Assembly (NCBI GenBank): GCA_015143295.1
Contig: CM026554.1
Location: 55,736,627 to 55,800,626 of the forward strand
Length of the DNA: 64,000 nt
Direction of reading: 5' to 3'
Origin: Tetracentron sinense
Lineage: Eukaryota > Streptophyta > Magnoliopsida > Trochodendrales > Trochodendraceae
Within the stretch, counting starts at the first letter, position 1; every line of letters begins with the position of its first letter. Below the pieces are notes generated by a model. It saw only the letters and a program-made list of their open reading frames with translations. It was not told the DNA's origin and did no database searches. The translations under genes and the position numbers were made by a program. This document shows, one piece after another, positions 31,424 to 43,589 of this stretch.

Positions 31424-34315
31424 TTTAGAATTTTGGATACGAGGCAAAAATCATGTTATCTTGAGATGCCTCGTCCAGTTGACTCCACATTTTTGGGTGT
31501 TACATGAATGCTTGGGTGTTTAAGCTAATAAATTTTTTATGAATATAAATTAATACGTTCAAAGCACGTACATTTTTACTAAGTATATATATATATATAT
31601 GCCACAATCCCAATTTGCCAAGCAGTGGTTAGAGAGCGCTTGACTAAAAGCTGGCTAAAACATTGTGGGTACGCTTGTCTAGAAGCTGGCTAAACATTGT
31701 GGGCTATAACAACCACAACTTCACTTGAGGGGAGTGAAACCCTTAACATCTCACTTCAGTCACAATTTTTTTTCCTTTTTCTCCCTGTGGGGCATTTGTA
31801 AATGAGGGTGAGTAAGGCTGGCAAAATTGTAGACCCTAAGGAGGGTCTAGCACCCAGCCTCATACGCAGCATTCCTCACAATGTGCAATGGAGAGATCTA
31901 TCATTTGCTGGGTCCATCGTTCAAGTCTCAACCCCTGCAAGCACCCAACGTCTACTGGTAGAGAAGGGGTTGTTGGTAACTGGTACAAGTGACTTGTATT
32001 TAGGGGAGTCAATGCTTGGGCTTGGGCTTGGGCTTGGATGCATGAAGCTTTTGACTTTCTTCCCCCTAATTAAGAGGGACAGTAGCTTCTTCCATGAAGT
32101 TGTCTACAAAGGAGTGCAATTCTTTATCTATTCTTAGGATGTCTTTGGGTATGGCAAGAGATTCTACGACTGTAATGCTAACATATCGTGTTGGAAATAA
32201 CTAAAATTTATAATATTTTAACGATTTCTCTTATTTCCTTGTGTCAATTACTTTTAAATGGGACAGTTATAAGATATATGACATACTAGTATTGCTGGCA
32301 TATAAATTGTCTCTTGTCATAGCAAGGGAGACATCCTTTAACCAATCTGAGAACTATTTTAATAAGAGTTATTTTAAGATATCATATTTTTTTAGTTTTT
32401 TCATATAATAAATTTGTTTAATAAAAACATTTTAAAATAAGTTCTTAATTTTAAAATAGCATGTTTGATAATACATACAAATAAGTTAGGGCATTTGTTT
32501 TTTTTATTGACACGGTTAAGATGGAATTGAAATTAAAAAATAAGGGTATAATAGAAAATTATAAAATTTTAAGAGGCAAAATAGTATTTAAAAAAAAATG
32601 ATGTAGATGGCGTTAAAACGTTTATACAATTTAACAAAATAAGTTTTATTTAAAAATAGTTTTTCTCTTCTTTGTTTTTTAATCAGAATGTCTTAAAAGT
32701 AAAAGTTAAAAATTGACGTTTACCATAAATGAATGTAGCTTAATAGTTGTGGTGTCTGATACGTTGAATGAAAATGATTGTGTTAATAGTTGTGGTTTCT
32801 GATACATTGAATGAAAATGATTAGCGAGTGCTAGCGTAACTTGCCCAAAAGCATACTCATCCATTTTTAAGGATAGGGAAATGCTAGCCCCAAGTGCTAG
32901 ACTTTCTAGTTGCAACAAGTGTTACCTAATTTTTCGTTTGATACCTTGACAACGTGTATAAAGCATTAACAAGATCTAGCAACATCAGGTGTTGCCCTGA
33001 AAAATTCTAAATTCCTTGCTGTGTTTGTTTGCCCATAAAATACATGGAAAAGAAAAGGAAAAAATTGGATTCCTAATACAATTTTTAGTTGTGTTTTGTC
33101 TAATTTTCTTTTCTTTTCCATGTTTTTACATATTTTCTCGACAACTAAACATAAGGTTAAGGTTCTATCTTTTGCTGAGACTTATCTGCAAGTTTTATCA
33201 TTTGATAATATATATTTTCTTCGGAGAACTAAACATAGATGTATTATGTTTTTCATTTCCTGAGTTGTAATTTCCGTAAGACTTCGAATGCATCAAAATC
33301 AAAATGAATGATTTCAAATTTTATAAAAAAAATTGGCAAGACTTGAAATGGTATGATGATAAGAATCAATTATGTTTGAAACCTCGATAAAAGTGACTCA
33401 AATTTCCTTAACAACAACAGTCATTTGTCTTTCACGGTTGGAAGGGGCGAGTATATTTGGTGGCGAGTCATGCTAGCACTCCCCAAAATGATTGGCAATA
33501 TCCTCCCTTTGTGAGTTGAGATATCACAGAGGCTGCTTTTGTTTGATGCTTAGCACATAAACACAAGACCTACACAACCATTTGTACATGTGTCCAGTCT
33601 CTAGAGACAACTAAGAGTACTACCCCCCCCCCCCCCCCCCCCCCACAAAAAAAAAAAAACCGACCTTAGTATGATCTCATAAAAAAAATAGATTGATTAC
33701 TACATGTCATCCGATTTTCCAGCTTCGTTAGCTTTATTTCGAGAGAACTTTTAGGTGGGACCCAACGAGCTGCCGGGTCAATTGGGTGAATGTCTACTTA
33801 TTGTAGACTCATTTTATGATCTATAAGCCCAGGGAGTTCAGAATTCAGATAACCTCTAGTGATTTTGATCCCTTATTTAAGAGAATAATGCCAAAGGGGA
33901 ATGATATATGAGAGAACTCAAAAGATTAAGTTAAAAATCGGATGGTTCCATTATCAAGTTGGCAAAAGAGTTAAACACAAAAAAAATGATTAAGCTAAAA
34001 ATCGGGTGGTTCCATTATCAAGTGGATTTTGCTAGCCTGAAAAAATTGATTAAGCTAAAAATGAGGTGGTTTCATTATCAAGTGGATTTTGCTAGCCTCA
34101 GTCACAAATCTTCCAAAGACGCAACTTAGTGTTTTTTTTTTTTTTAATCTATTGAAATTTCAAACATCTCGACGTGTTATACCTGTGGAAACATTTGGAG
34201 TAAATGCAACTGGGCTAACATCTCATCAAGTTGGCAAAAGTAATAGTGATAATTTTTTTAGGGTACAACTCATACGGATAGGGTAGGCCACAACCCCAAT
34301 TAGTAGTATTGGTAT
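31424..34315. other. Intergenic, short tandem repeats, no gene
   Basis: AAGCTGGCTAAAACATTGTG repeats with a period near 40 bp at about 31647-31705. TTGTGGTGTCTGATACGTTG repeats at 32747 and 32788. A poly-C run lies at 33623-33644. A roughly 62-bp unit beginning GATTAAG(C/T)TAAAAAT occurs three times (33924, 33988, 34048). A degraded TTTGTTTG...TTTTCTCGACAACTAAACAT foldback at about 33020-33150 is related to 1513-1654. The 111-codon frame at 31802 has no recognisable domain. Confidence 0.6.
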
Positions 34316-34468
34316 GGGTAAAGCTTCTGAGACCCCCCTTAGGACCGAGACCATGCTCTAAGAGCATGAGATTTCAGGTGGGGCCTACCATGTGAAATGA
34401 CCCTCACCTAAAATCCAATGCTCTAAGAGCATGGTCTCGGCCCTAACGAGGTCTCAGTAGCAAAGTCC
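34316..34468. mobile_element. 153-bp Mutator-type foldback MITE
   Basis: Left end GGGTAAAGCTTCTGAGACC, right reverse complement GGACTTTGCTACTGAGACC. Inner arms share CCGAGACCATGCTCTAAGAG. It is flanked by a perfect 9-bp duplication TATTGGTAT (34307-34315, 34469-34477). Partial relatives lie at 8470-8530 and 56362-56440. Confidence 0.9.
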
Positions 34469-34598
34469 TATTGGTATCTGATGGTTTATAGGGATCATAT
34501 TTGCTTGTTGATGAAATCTGGCCAATACATAGGTCGGTTAGAATGTGTAACTCACTTTAGTCATCGGATATCACTATCCTTTGAGAAAGCATTAAAGC

Positions 34599-35188
34599 TA
34601 AGGGTGGCAATTGGGTCGGGCTGGCCCAAGCCTGATTGTTCGGCATAAAGTTTGAGCAGGTTGAGCTTGCTTTTCTTTGAGCTGGGTTGAATTTTTACTA
34701 GAATTTAGTCTTGAAGTTAATTTCATGCTGAACTTGGGTTTCCTTTTGCTTAGCCCAAACTCAGGCCAGTTTTTTTTTTTTCGATTAACTCAACTACACC
34801 ACAAGGCGATAGCAAAACTCAGCCCAGTTTGAGCAACCATATATAGAGATTTTATAGGTTTTATCATTAATGAATGATAAATTTTACATGTTTTTTTTTA
34901 ATGTAAATTTTATAATTTTCGTAGGACCCTCATTATTGATAATTAAATTAGATATTTTTCTCATTTTTTAATGTTTCTAATAAACTATTAATGATAGTTG
35001 ATTTTGAGCTAGCTTAAAGTCTACTCAAATTCGGTCGAGCCTAAACTCAGCTCGCATTCGACCCACTGGTTATTCAATGCATGCCAAACCGAACTCGGCC
35101 TAAAGCTGATGTTATGTTGCGAGCCAAGCTTAGTCTGAGGGCCCCGAGCTCGGGCTAACCCCATCCCGGCCAGAATATTCCACCCCTA
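34599..35188. mobile_element. hAT-type non-autonomous element, 590 bp
   Basis: Ends TAAGGGTGGCAAT and (reverse complement) TAGGGGTGGAAT. Flanks are ATTAAAGC (34591-34598) and ATTAAAGT (35189-35196), an 8-bp duplication with one mismatch. GC-rich subterminal sequence (GGGTCGGGCTGGCCCAAGCC; CCGAGCTCGGGC) surrounds an AT-rich middle. Such TAGGGGTGGCAA-ended, GGGTCGGG-rich elements are widespread non-autonomous hAT repeats in plants. There is no transposase. Confidence 0.8.
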
Positions 35189-35820
35189 ATTAAAGTTAGA
35201 AAAAAAATCTCCTCGCGCAATTTAAAAAGTTTAACCCTCCAATTGTTCATGTATTGGCTAACATCTTTTAAAAGCTAAATTTTTGACTTTTGACTGGTGG
35301 ATAAATTATTCTCTTAAGTGCAGGACCAAACGATAATTTAATCAATTTTAACTCTTCAAGAGCTAAGAAGTCACTAAAATTCAATTTAAAAGTTTATCCA
35401 AACACTACCTAAGTATGTCATAAAGAGAGCATAAGTAATGTATGAATTAAATACATGAAAATTACACTCTCTAAGAATTAATGAGAAATTATCATTTTAT
35501 CTCTATAGAATAATATAGAATAATAGAAGTATGAATTAAGTCCCTCAAGCTGGAAGGGTCATAATTTCATGGGTCGATTAAGCGCATAATCGGACATGTA
35601 TTGGTAAGTCTCTATGTGATGCCGACCAAACAAGGCCAGTATCGTATTACAGCTCTTTTGAATCGACTTAGGAGACTAGTTCCCAAATTGAAAGGGAAAT
35701 CAAATTCTAAGGCATAAATCAAGTTGACCATGACAGTCTACCAAAGAACCATACATCAGGCACATGGTAGAGACTGCGACATCTCATACTATAGTTGCCG
35801 TGCCCCTCCATTCGCACCAC

Positions 35821-35950
35821 CTATTTCGCCGAAAATGGCTGCATTGATTGATCTCAACCATCCATTTACGAGTTTGATTGGAACCTATTTCGCCGAAAAT
35901 GGCTGCATTGATTGATCATAACCGTCCACTTTACCAACACAATACTTTGA
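35821..35950. repeat. 64-bp tandem duplication
   Basis: CTATTTCGCCGAAAATGGCT starts at 35821 and again at 35885. The following CGATTGATTGATC-type and AACCATCC/AACCGTCC blocks also repeat. The high identity implies a recent event. Confidence 0.88.
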
Positions 35951-36713
35951 TGGTACCCATGGTCATGTTATATGAACCCCTTAGGCATATATTGCTATTT
36001 TTTTTTTCTTGCTGGCAAATTACGTAATGAGTCATCTAATTTGATAGAAGCAGCAAATTAGAGGCAAAGGAAAGGGAAAGGGATAGAAGAAGATAGATTC
36101 TGGCTTTATTGGAGCTTGCTGATTGGTGGCTAAAACAAATTTTTCAATGGAGGAAGTTGTGGTTTCAAGTGCACATGTCGTTACCAGAATGAGAATTTGG
36201 AAGTTTGTGTTTTGGACTACCATTTCTCTTTTACTTAATGTGTTGTAGCTATTTTATTTATTTATTTTAAAATATTCTTCCTAGTGTGGGAACGGGTTTG
36301 GCAGGCCCTACTGATTTTATAAAAATAATAATTGTATTTTGACAGGGGACGTAAAAATAAAATGGAGACAAAGTCTCTCAAACCGGAAATCTAACACAAA
36401 TCACATTATTTTAAGAAAAAAAAGACATAATCCATTTCTTGTTGACTCAAAACTTTTTTTTGCCATAAAAAAAGAGTGGAGGAGCTACTCTTTGGCCCAA
36501 TTTTTCCTCCCTCCCAATCTTGTCAATAGCTCCAATGTTAATGTTTACACATGAAAGAAGACATAATGTAGGGGAACGCTAGTCGCAATGGCAAAAAAAT
36601 CAAATTGCCCATGCATACTTACAAATTTGGTTCAGGCATAAGTAAATCGGTATAAGCAAATACAGATGTCATGTTTTGAAGGGTTGATTTGTAGTCAATT
36701 ACGCGCGTCCTAA

Positions 36714-37124
36714 TCTTCTTTACTATTATGCGTAGATGAATTTTCCAAAATTCCTAAAATACTCTTATATAAAAACAAAACATTAATTTAATGTTTTACT
36801 TTAATTCATAAACTACCCCTTGCCTGCCTTTATTTAATGTTTTACTTTAATTCTCAAACTACCCTTGCTCATCCACCTATTTAGAATCACACCCAATCGC
36901 GATTGAACTCGGGGAAAGTTCAATCGCACCCGCGGGTTAACACGTGTCCCTTTTAACTCCTATTAACTGTGGTTAACTCCTTCCCCTCGTGCTCATGTGC
37001 ATCACACGTGCCACTAGCGAGTTTAATCGCACCCATGAGTTAACACGTGTCTCTTTTAACTCCTATTAACTGTGGTTAACTCCTTCCCTTCACTTTCACG
37101 TGCATCACACGTGCCACCCGCTAG
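36714..37124 (+). mobile_element. Non-autonomous Helitron-like element, copy A
   Basis: Starts with TC (TCTTCTTTACTATTATG) after an A. It ends with the hairpin CACGTGCATCACACGTG, a short spacer CCACCCG and CTAG, followed by T: the A|TC...CTRR|T layout of Helitrons, with no terminal repeats or target duplication. A second 3'-end-like unit (CACACGTGCCACTAG) lies inside at about 37004-37018, because the module from AGTTCAATCGCACCC to CACGTGCCAC is duplicated in tandem. Copy B at 42267-42676 is the same length on the other strand. There is no coding capacity. Confidence 0.75.
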
Positions 37125-38213
37125 TATTGCATAGTGACATAAGGAGCTAAGATATCTTGTCTGCATTTAAATATATTAACCTTTACTCAAAACAAATCAA
37201 AAGTTGTTGGTGATACAATAGGGTATATATGACTATTCATTGATTTATTACATAACATTCTGTAGTGAACGCCCCTAAATCTCAACATGTGACACGTTGT
37301 TTTAGAATTCGGCCGTTGGATGCTAAAATGAGTCTCTTGGGGCACATGTGGCAAAAAAAAAAAAAAGGTTGATCGGACATTTCTAAACAATCCAATTGGA
37401 GGGTTGAAAATAAGGGATTTCTATTGCGCCTAGGTTTGATCTCGTGAATGTTAGGAGATTAGTGCTGACAATCACACATTTTAGAAATATCTGATTAGAC
37501 TTTTTTTTTATATATATACAAATGTACATTCAAATGATTTACTTTAACATCTAAGAGTCGGATTCAAAACTAACGGCCAAGTGTAATCTTTGTATAGGCG
37601 GTTCTCACTAGAATTTCTAGTATGGACTGCCCATTATGAGAGTTTCACCAATAGAATGTCTAATGGGGATTGAATCCATGATTTTAGCTCTCCCAGCTTT
37701 GCAATTAATTTGTGAAGATTTTGAGGCTAGGAACATGAGAAGAGTTTTAAGTTTAAATGGAATGTTGAAGGGAAATTATAAGAATTTAAACTTGAAGTTT
37801 GGTGGGAATTAGTTAAATTTGTGGGGTTGATTCGGATTTGATTTCATGGAACCACTTTTCTCCCCATTCAAATGGGAGAAACAAAGCTTTTGAAAAAGAT
37901 GAGGTTTAGAGGCTCAAATGATAAAGACAAACGTAGATCAAGCTTATCTCTTGAGAAAACATGTCTTCAAGACCATATAAAGTAAGATATTATTCATTTA
38001 AGCTTTGAATTCATGTGACATTGGGTGATATGTCAACAGCTAGCTTTCATAGAGGGGCCTCTATGTCTCCAAGGTGGGAAACAATTGTGACAAGCAATGC
38101 ATGCACCAACACACACAGCCACACCCACCATTATTATCACAAAACAATAAATGAGCCTTCTCCACGCCAAATCAAAGCTAAAAATAAAGGGAAAGGAATA
38201 AAGAAAAAAAAAA

Positions 38214-38360
38214 GTGCTAACCCTACTCTCGGACATTCTTTACTGTCAGCCAAAAACCAACATCTATTAAAGCGGGGACGTGTGTTGGTTTTTGGCTGAA
38301 AGCGAGGAAAGGTATTGGCTTCTGACGAGAGAAGGGAATGCCCGAGAGTAGGGCAAGCAC
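38214..38360. mobile_element. 147-bp foldback MITE
   Basis: Left end GTGCTAACCCTACTCTCGGA, right reverse complement GTGCTTGCCCTACTCTCGGG. The inner arms share CAGCCAAAAACCAACA with its mirror TGTTGGTTTTTGGCTG. Both flanks are A-rich, so the target duplication cannot be read. Superfamily not assigned. Confidence 0.8.
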
Positions 38361-38939
38361 AGTTCAAAAAAAAATGGCTCACATCTATTATGAAGTTCAT
38401 ACAAGAAACCCTAATTACCTGTTGGGTTGGCTAAAAAATAAAAATAAAAGTAATTTTTTGGGTTTTGAAGGACATAAAGTTGGAGTTTTTTTCCTTCTCA
38501 ATGTTTTTTTTTAAAGGAAATCAAGTTCTCATTTTGAGAGAAAAATCTAAGTTGATTTTCTGCTTTTTTTTTCCTATGAAATCTTTTTTTATAACCGAAC
38601 GTTGAAAATAAGAATTTTTCTCACTTTCTATTTTTCTTCACCCTATATTTTCTAGGGAACGGAAGAAAACAAGGGTAAAGTTGCCCAACAAGTGAGAAAA
38701 AGGGCAAAAAGAAAAAACCTCGACATTAATAAAAAGACGTAATTCAATTCACTTCCCTCTTATTAGATTTGATTGTTATTCTTTGATAGGTTCACACACC
38801 AATTTGCAATTCTTATAGGTTTCAATAATCAAAGCAACTTTGAACTACTCGTGCATAAATAAAAAACTACAAATGATTGAGGGAAATCTAATGTCTGGAA
38901 GGCTATAAAGAATATATAGCTATAGTGCATAAATGATGC

Positions 38940-39540
38940 GACCTTAGAGTTCAAAGTTAATATGACAAACAAAACAAAAACACAAGGCAAGATTTACGTG
39001 GTTCACCCTATGTCCACGATTGAAAATAATATGAAATCTTCACTATAATGAAGACGATTACAAAAGAAAAGAATAATCAAGAATACAACTCCACACAGCC
39101 CCTGAATAACTCTCGCACAACTCAAAAATTTCTTGTTCTCTCTCACAAACAAACCATAAACCAAATATATTTAGGAAATCCCAAAATACAAAACAAATTT
39201 TAAAACTCGTTGCAGTTCGCTCGACCCAAGAAAATCTCGCTCACACGAGATTGCGAAAAATAGAATACCACATCCTTTAAGGTTAAGGATATCCACTCTT
39301 AAATGTTGATCAAATTAGAGCATGAAACAGAGGAAGACATAGGAAAAGCGGGGTGCGGAAAGAGAGTCCCAAGACAAACCGGTGAGCATGTTCTTCTTCC
39401 CAAGAGTCAAAAATTGGCTCTCCATGAGAGCAAATCTACTCTCTCGGAAACAAACCCTACGCCTATTTATAAACATAAATCAAATCCTAAAACAATTAGG
39501 AATGTTCTAAATTCTAATTATAACAAATAACTTCATAATA
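38940..39540. mobile_element. Probable LTR-element fossil (solo or partial LTR)
   Basis: CAAGATTTACGTGGTTCACC at about 38989 is a phrase I associate with terminal regions of Copia-type plant retroelements, and a second, shorter match lies at about 41033. No internal protein region or paired terminal repeat is visible. It is a broken, old-looking remnant, and borders are approximate. Confidence 0.3.
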
Positions 39541-39663
39541 AAAGTTTATACATAATAGAATTTTAGGCAAATCCCACTTAAATTACAAGAAGAATTAGTC
39601 TAGGTATATTCCCAAAGTGTACTTAGACGTCTTCAATGGTTTTTTTTTGGAAAATAGTTAACG

Positions 39664-39729
39664 GACCCATGAATCCCATTTGATAACCTAAGGCATCCAC
39701 CTTAGGTTATCAAATGGGATCCATGGGTC
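39664..39729. repeat. Short hairpin, about 29-bp stem
   Basis: GACCCATGAATCCCATTTGA...CCTAAG (39664-39692) pairs with CTTAGG...TCAAATGGGATCCATGGGTC (39701-39729), one mismatch, 8-base loop. No flanking duplication is evident. It lies just left of the T-tract of a retroposon-like repeat. Confidence 0.85.
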
Positions 39730-39744
39730 AGCCTATCACTAGTC

Positions 39745-39905
39745 TTTGTTTTTTTTGGCCAAAGGTATCTTTTAACCCTCTAAATACACACAAAGCCAGA
39801 CTTATGGTAACTAATTAAGTGTCATAAGGGTAACTCCACACAACCACCACTCTAAAAGGGCCTGATTAATGGAGGGTATGTGATCCTATTATACACCTCG
39901 TCTTT
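39745..39905 (-). repeat. Dispersed retroposon-like repeat, copy 3 (antisense)
   Basis: A T-tract at about 39748, then AACCCTCTAAATACACACAA, GTGTCATAAGGGTAACTCCA and GGGCCTGATTAATGGAGGGT. This is the longest copy; the CACTCTAAAAGGGCCTGATTAATGG part is shared with the copy at 13865 in diverged form. Confidence 0.5.
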
Positions 39906-42059
39906 AGTGATGAAGATGAAATATTTTTGCCATTTTTCAGTACTTCTCTTATCAGTATGTACGTTGAACAATGAGAAAAAAAATCACGGAAATGGGTATT
40001 GTGATTCCCAAACACTAGGGATTTACTCTTTTGGTTGTGGGGTCAAACCTGTAATCTGAGTCTTAATGTGAGAATGTTACTGTCCTAAAAATATGACTTG
40101 ATTTGAGGTGTTATGTTAGTTTTAGGGATTTTGGCGTATTAGTTAGTTTTGTATCATTTGGTATCAGGGGGACTTCCTGGAGTAAAATGAGAGTTGTCTC
40201 AAAAATAAAGAAAAGGATGACTTGCCGCAAAAAGGGCTACTTAGGACTACTTGGATCAGAATGTGAGCCGTCACAAAAAAAAAAAAAAAAGACTATCAAC
40301 TATTAAAGTGAAAGTTACTTAGAGTGAGAGCCACTAAGAACGCCGGCTATAGAAGCGTGGTGGTATGTGACCTTCTTTAAGGCTTTTGGGATGATCAATA
40401 TAAGAGAAATTATCATTTAAACAAACAAGACACATATGTAAAGAGTCCCTAGTTTCAAAATTCTTTGCCGTACCCTATTTGCATTGCTTTGCCGGTTGCG
40501 AAGAAAATCTCGTGAATTCCTATGAAATGTAAAAAGTCTGGGACCCGCCATTTAAAAGTAGTCATCTAGGTAGTCTCTGCTTAAAAAATCAATTCAAAGG
40601 GATTCTCATGACCATACAGTCTAATAGTCTATCGCAGTCTTAGAGTTTTGTAGAGTCAAAAGCAAACATGGCAACAGTTAATGAGGAAATTGAAAAGGAT
40701 CTGTAATTTGGATGGTTAAACCACATGATGATTGATGTGCAGCCTAGAAGATCTCCTAAGTGGGACCTAATAATCAGTAGAAGGTTCCCCTCTTTCACTA
40801 TATATTACCCTTGTCGAGTGGTAATGGGTATTGCTTTATAAGAATTTTGGGGACCAAGCATTTACATGGTCTAACCCTCTCAATCATAGCTGGTACAAAT
40901 CACACGTAAACATGCACCTACTTCTTAAGGATGGGCATATATTATCGTCAGTATCCATGTCAGGGGATTTAGCAACGGCCACTTGTGGTGAAAATTACCT
41001 CCAAATAGAAATCACAAACACACAAAAATATAGGATTTACGTGGTTCATTTGATGTGGGTAAAGTCATGGAGAAGTAGTCTTTTTCACTAGTTCAAAGTA
41101 AAGAGATTATATTGGACCAAAAAAAAAAAGTAAAGAGATTATAAAGACCACTCTTTCATAACCTTTTATACAAACTTGTTCTCTCTAAAATAAAAAAAAA
41201 TCATATATCAAATATTATATCATATAGCTGATCAAAAACCTAACTTGACACAAACTCTTAATACAAGTAGGAGATCTCCAAAAAAACCGAATGGATTGAA
41301 CATTAAGCATGCGAGTATGTGCGCTAGTGGAGGAGGGTTTGAGTATAATGAGGGGCCCTTCTCTCTTATTGCGGGTTGGGACTGCCAATGCAGCGCAAAG
41401 AGCGGCACAACTAATGTGTAATAACAAAATCAAAACAATTGTGGGTCCCATCCCATCTCCTATTTGTAAGTGATGAACATATACATAAGCAATGGAACAT
41501 GGAAAATCACTTTCAAGGCACAAATGGAGATAGGATGCCGTAAAGAAAGAATGGGGCATCTTTGTAATGAGAGGAATTCAAGGGATTTCCTGTCATTTTC
41601 TTGAGGTGGTTATTAGTATCCACTCAAACTTCGGGTTTATTGCTTTGACAATCATACATTTTACTTTAGTTTCCCTCTCAACATAGAGAAAATTCCTATG
41701 AGGTGGATGTCTCTTTCTCGTTCTTTGTATTTGTATCATTTCTCTCTGCCCCCCAACTTTCACGGGCAACAAAGTACCACCTTTTTTTAATTTTTCCTCC
41801 AACGTGTTTAGCCCATCTTTGAAAACTAATATGCACCCTTTCCCCCCGACTCTCACGGGCAACTAACAACCCATCTTTTTTTGTTTTTCTTTCAACATGT
41901 TTTGACCATCTTTGAAACCCAATATGCAACCACATAAATGTTACTGTGACGTACGGTCATAGGACAACTCGGAACTGTTTCCACAGCCACACGGTACTAG
42001 GGAGTCCCAAAAAAATCTTGTGACGGATACCGTAAAAAGACTTTTATTTGCTCAAATAA

Positions 42060-42266
42060 AACTTACTCCATGTAATAAGGGCCACTCTTTGGGGCGAGCC
42101 GTAAACTCGGATGTCTTGAGATTGACTTCCCATGCCCTCACAGGGCAACCATTAAGTCGGTTTTATCCTGGCAATTAACTTGCATGCAGTGGGCGATGGC
42201 CCTGCCATATACTAAGGGGATTAGTCGACCTAAAGTTAGACACCCTAAAAAAAATAATAATAATAA
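42060..42266 (+). mobile_element. SINE-like element
   Basis: The 3' part AAGGGGATTAGTCGACC...TAGACACCCTAAAAAA followed by (TAA)n resembles the SINE-like unit at 46795-47003 (GGGACTTAGTCGG...TAGATACCC then poly-A). The tail abuts the 3' end of Helitron copy B exactly. Pol III boxes are not clear to me. Confidence 0.4.
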
Positions 42267-42676
42267 CTAGTGGGTGACACATGCAATGCACGTGAGAGTG
42301 AAGGAAAAGAGTTCACCACAATTAATAAGAGTTAAAAGGGACACGTGTTAACCCGTGGGTGCGATTGAACTCACTAGTGGCACGTGCGATGAACGTAAGA
42401 GCGAGGGGAAGGAATTAACCACAATTAATAGGAGTTAAAAAAGTCATGTGTTAACCCACGGGTGCAATTGAACCCCCCTTGAGTTCAATCACGATTGACT
42501 GTGATTCAAAATAGATAAATGAGTAAGAGTAGTTTTGAAATTAAATCAAAGGTAAGAGGTAGTTTGGGAATTAAAGCAAATATTAAATTAAAGTTTTATT
42601 TTTATGTAAAGGTAGTATGAAAATTTTTTAATTTTAAAAAAATCATCTCTCGAATTATAATAGTGGAAAGGAAAGA
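42267..42676 (-). mobile_element. Non-autonomous Helitron-like element, copy B
   Basis: On the minus strand it begins TCTTTCCTTTCCACTATTAT after an A (42676 downward). It ends with hairpin CACGTGCATTGCATGTG, spacer TCACCCA and CTAG (42270-42267), followed by T. Length 410 bp against 411 bp for copy A. It shares the same internal order, including the tandem CACGTGTTAACCC modules and the TTTGGGAATTAAAG-type 5' region. Copies A and B are inverted relative to each other, 5.1 kb apart. Confidence 0.75.
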
Positions 42677-42905
42677 TAAGTTGCAAAAAGCATTCATGAG
42701 ATAAATAAGTAATAGATATTTTACGGCGTCCAAGATTTTTGACATTCTAATATCGTGTACCCTTGAAAATAGTCTTGAGTAGCCATAAAGTAAAATTTCT
42801 CTATCCGCAATACCCTCTCTACTCCCATTTCTTGTGTTATTGAATCCATTTGCTTATTTTTTCTAAAATCTATTCGGAGGATGGGCGTGATGTGGCACTG
42901 AAGTA

Positions 42906-43249
42906 GTGATCAGATCACAGCCAATCACGATTGAACTTAGGGTGGGTTCAATCCCACCCACAAGTCAACACTTGTCTTTTTTTAATTCTTATTAACTATG
43001 ATTAAGATTCATTAATCCGTCTGGTTCAACAATTTAACCTTAGTTTTTAGAAATATTTTTAAAAAAAATTAATCCTAGGGTAAAAATTTCTTAACCCTAG
43101 GATTATTTTTTTTCTAAAAACCAAGGTTAGATTATTTAACCCCAAGGGTTAATGAATCTTAACCACGGTTAATAGAGATTAGAAGGGATACGTGTTGACA
43201 TGTTGGTTCGATTGAACTCTCCCCAAGTTCAATGCTGTGATTTGATCTC
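42906..43249. mobile_element. Mutator-type foldback MITE, 344 bp
   Basis: Left GTGATCAGATCACAG, right reverse complement GAGATCAAATCACAG. It is flanked by a perfect 9-bp duplication ACTGAAGTA (42897-42905, 43250-43258). The arms pair through CACGATTGAACTT, GTGGGTTCAATCCCACCCAC and TTAACCACGGTTAAT. Half of this element is the same module found in the Helitron copies. There is no coding capacity. Confidence 0.9.
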
Positions 43250-43589
43250 ACTGAAGTAATCCATTACCTCATTCATGGGCTGACAGCTGTATCTCTAAGC
43301 TGCCACGTGGGCATTTGAGTCCCTTACAAGAGATGCATACATTGCTGTTGCAATTATTGCATGCAGAAAAGATATATAAATAGGGAATCCATGGAATGTT
43401 GAAAGGGTTTTATGAGCCTATGAGGGGGGTAAAATGTGGCAGTTGAACCCTTCATGTTGTGTGTGTATTTGTATGGGTGGTGTGAGTATTTCTTTCAATC
43501 ACCTTGTGTTGCCATTGAGTTTTAAATTTTTTTTTAAAAAAAAAAAGCCTTTTAAGGGGCTATCCAATTAAGATTAAAAAAATAAGAAC

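Larger units (their letters stand above)
37125..42059. other. Intergenic between the two Helitron copies, no gene
   Basis: Holds a foldback at 38214-38360, a hairpin at 39664-39729, a retroposon-like repeat (39745-39905), LTR-like debris around 38940-39540 and 40985-41220, and repeated cleavage-like phrases CACGGGCAAC(A/T)AA near 41762 and 41857. A TCATGTGG-rich frame at 37187 and others have no domain. Confidence 0.5.
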
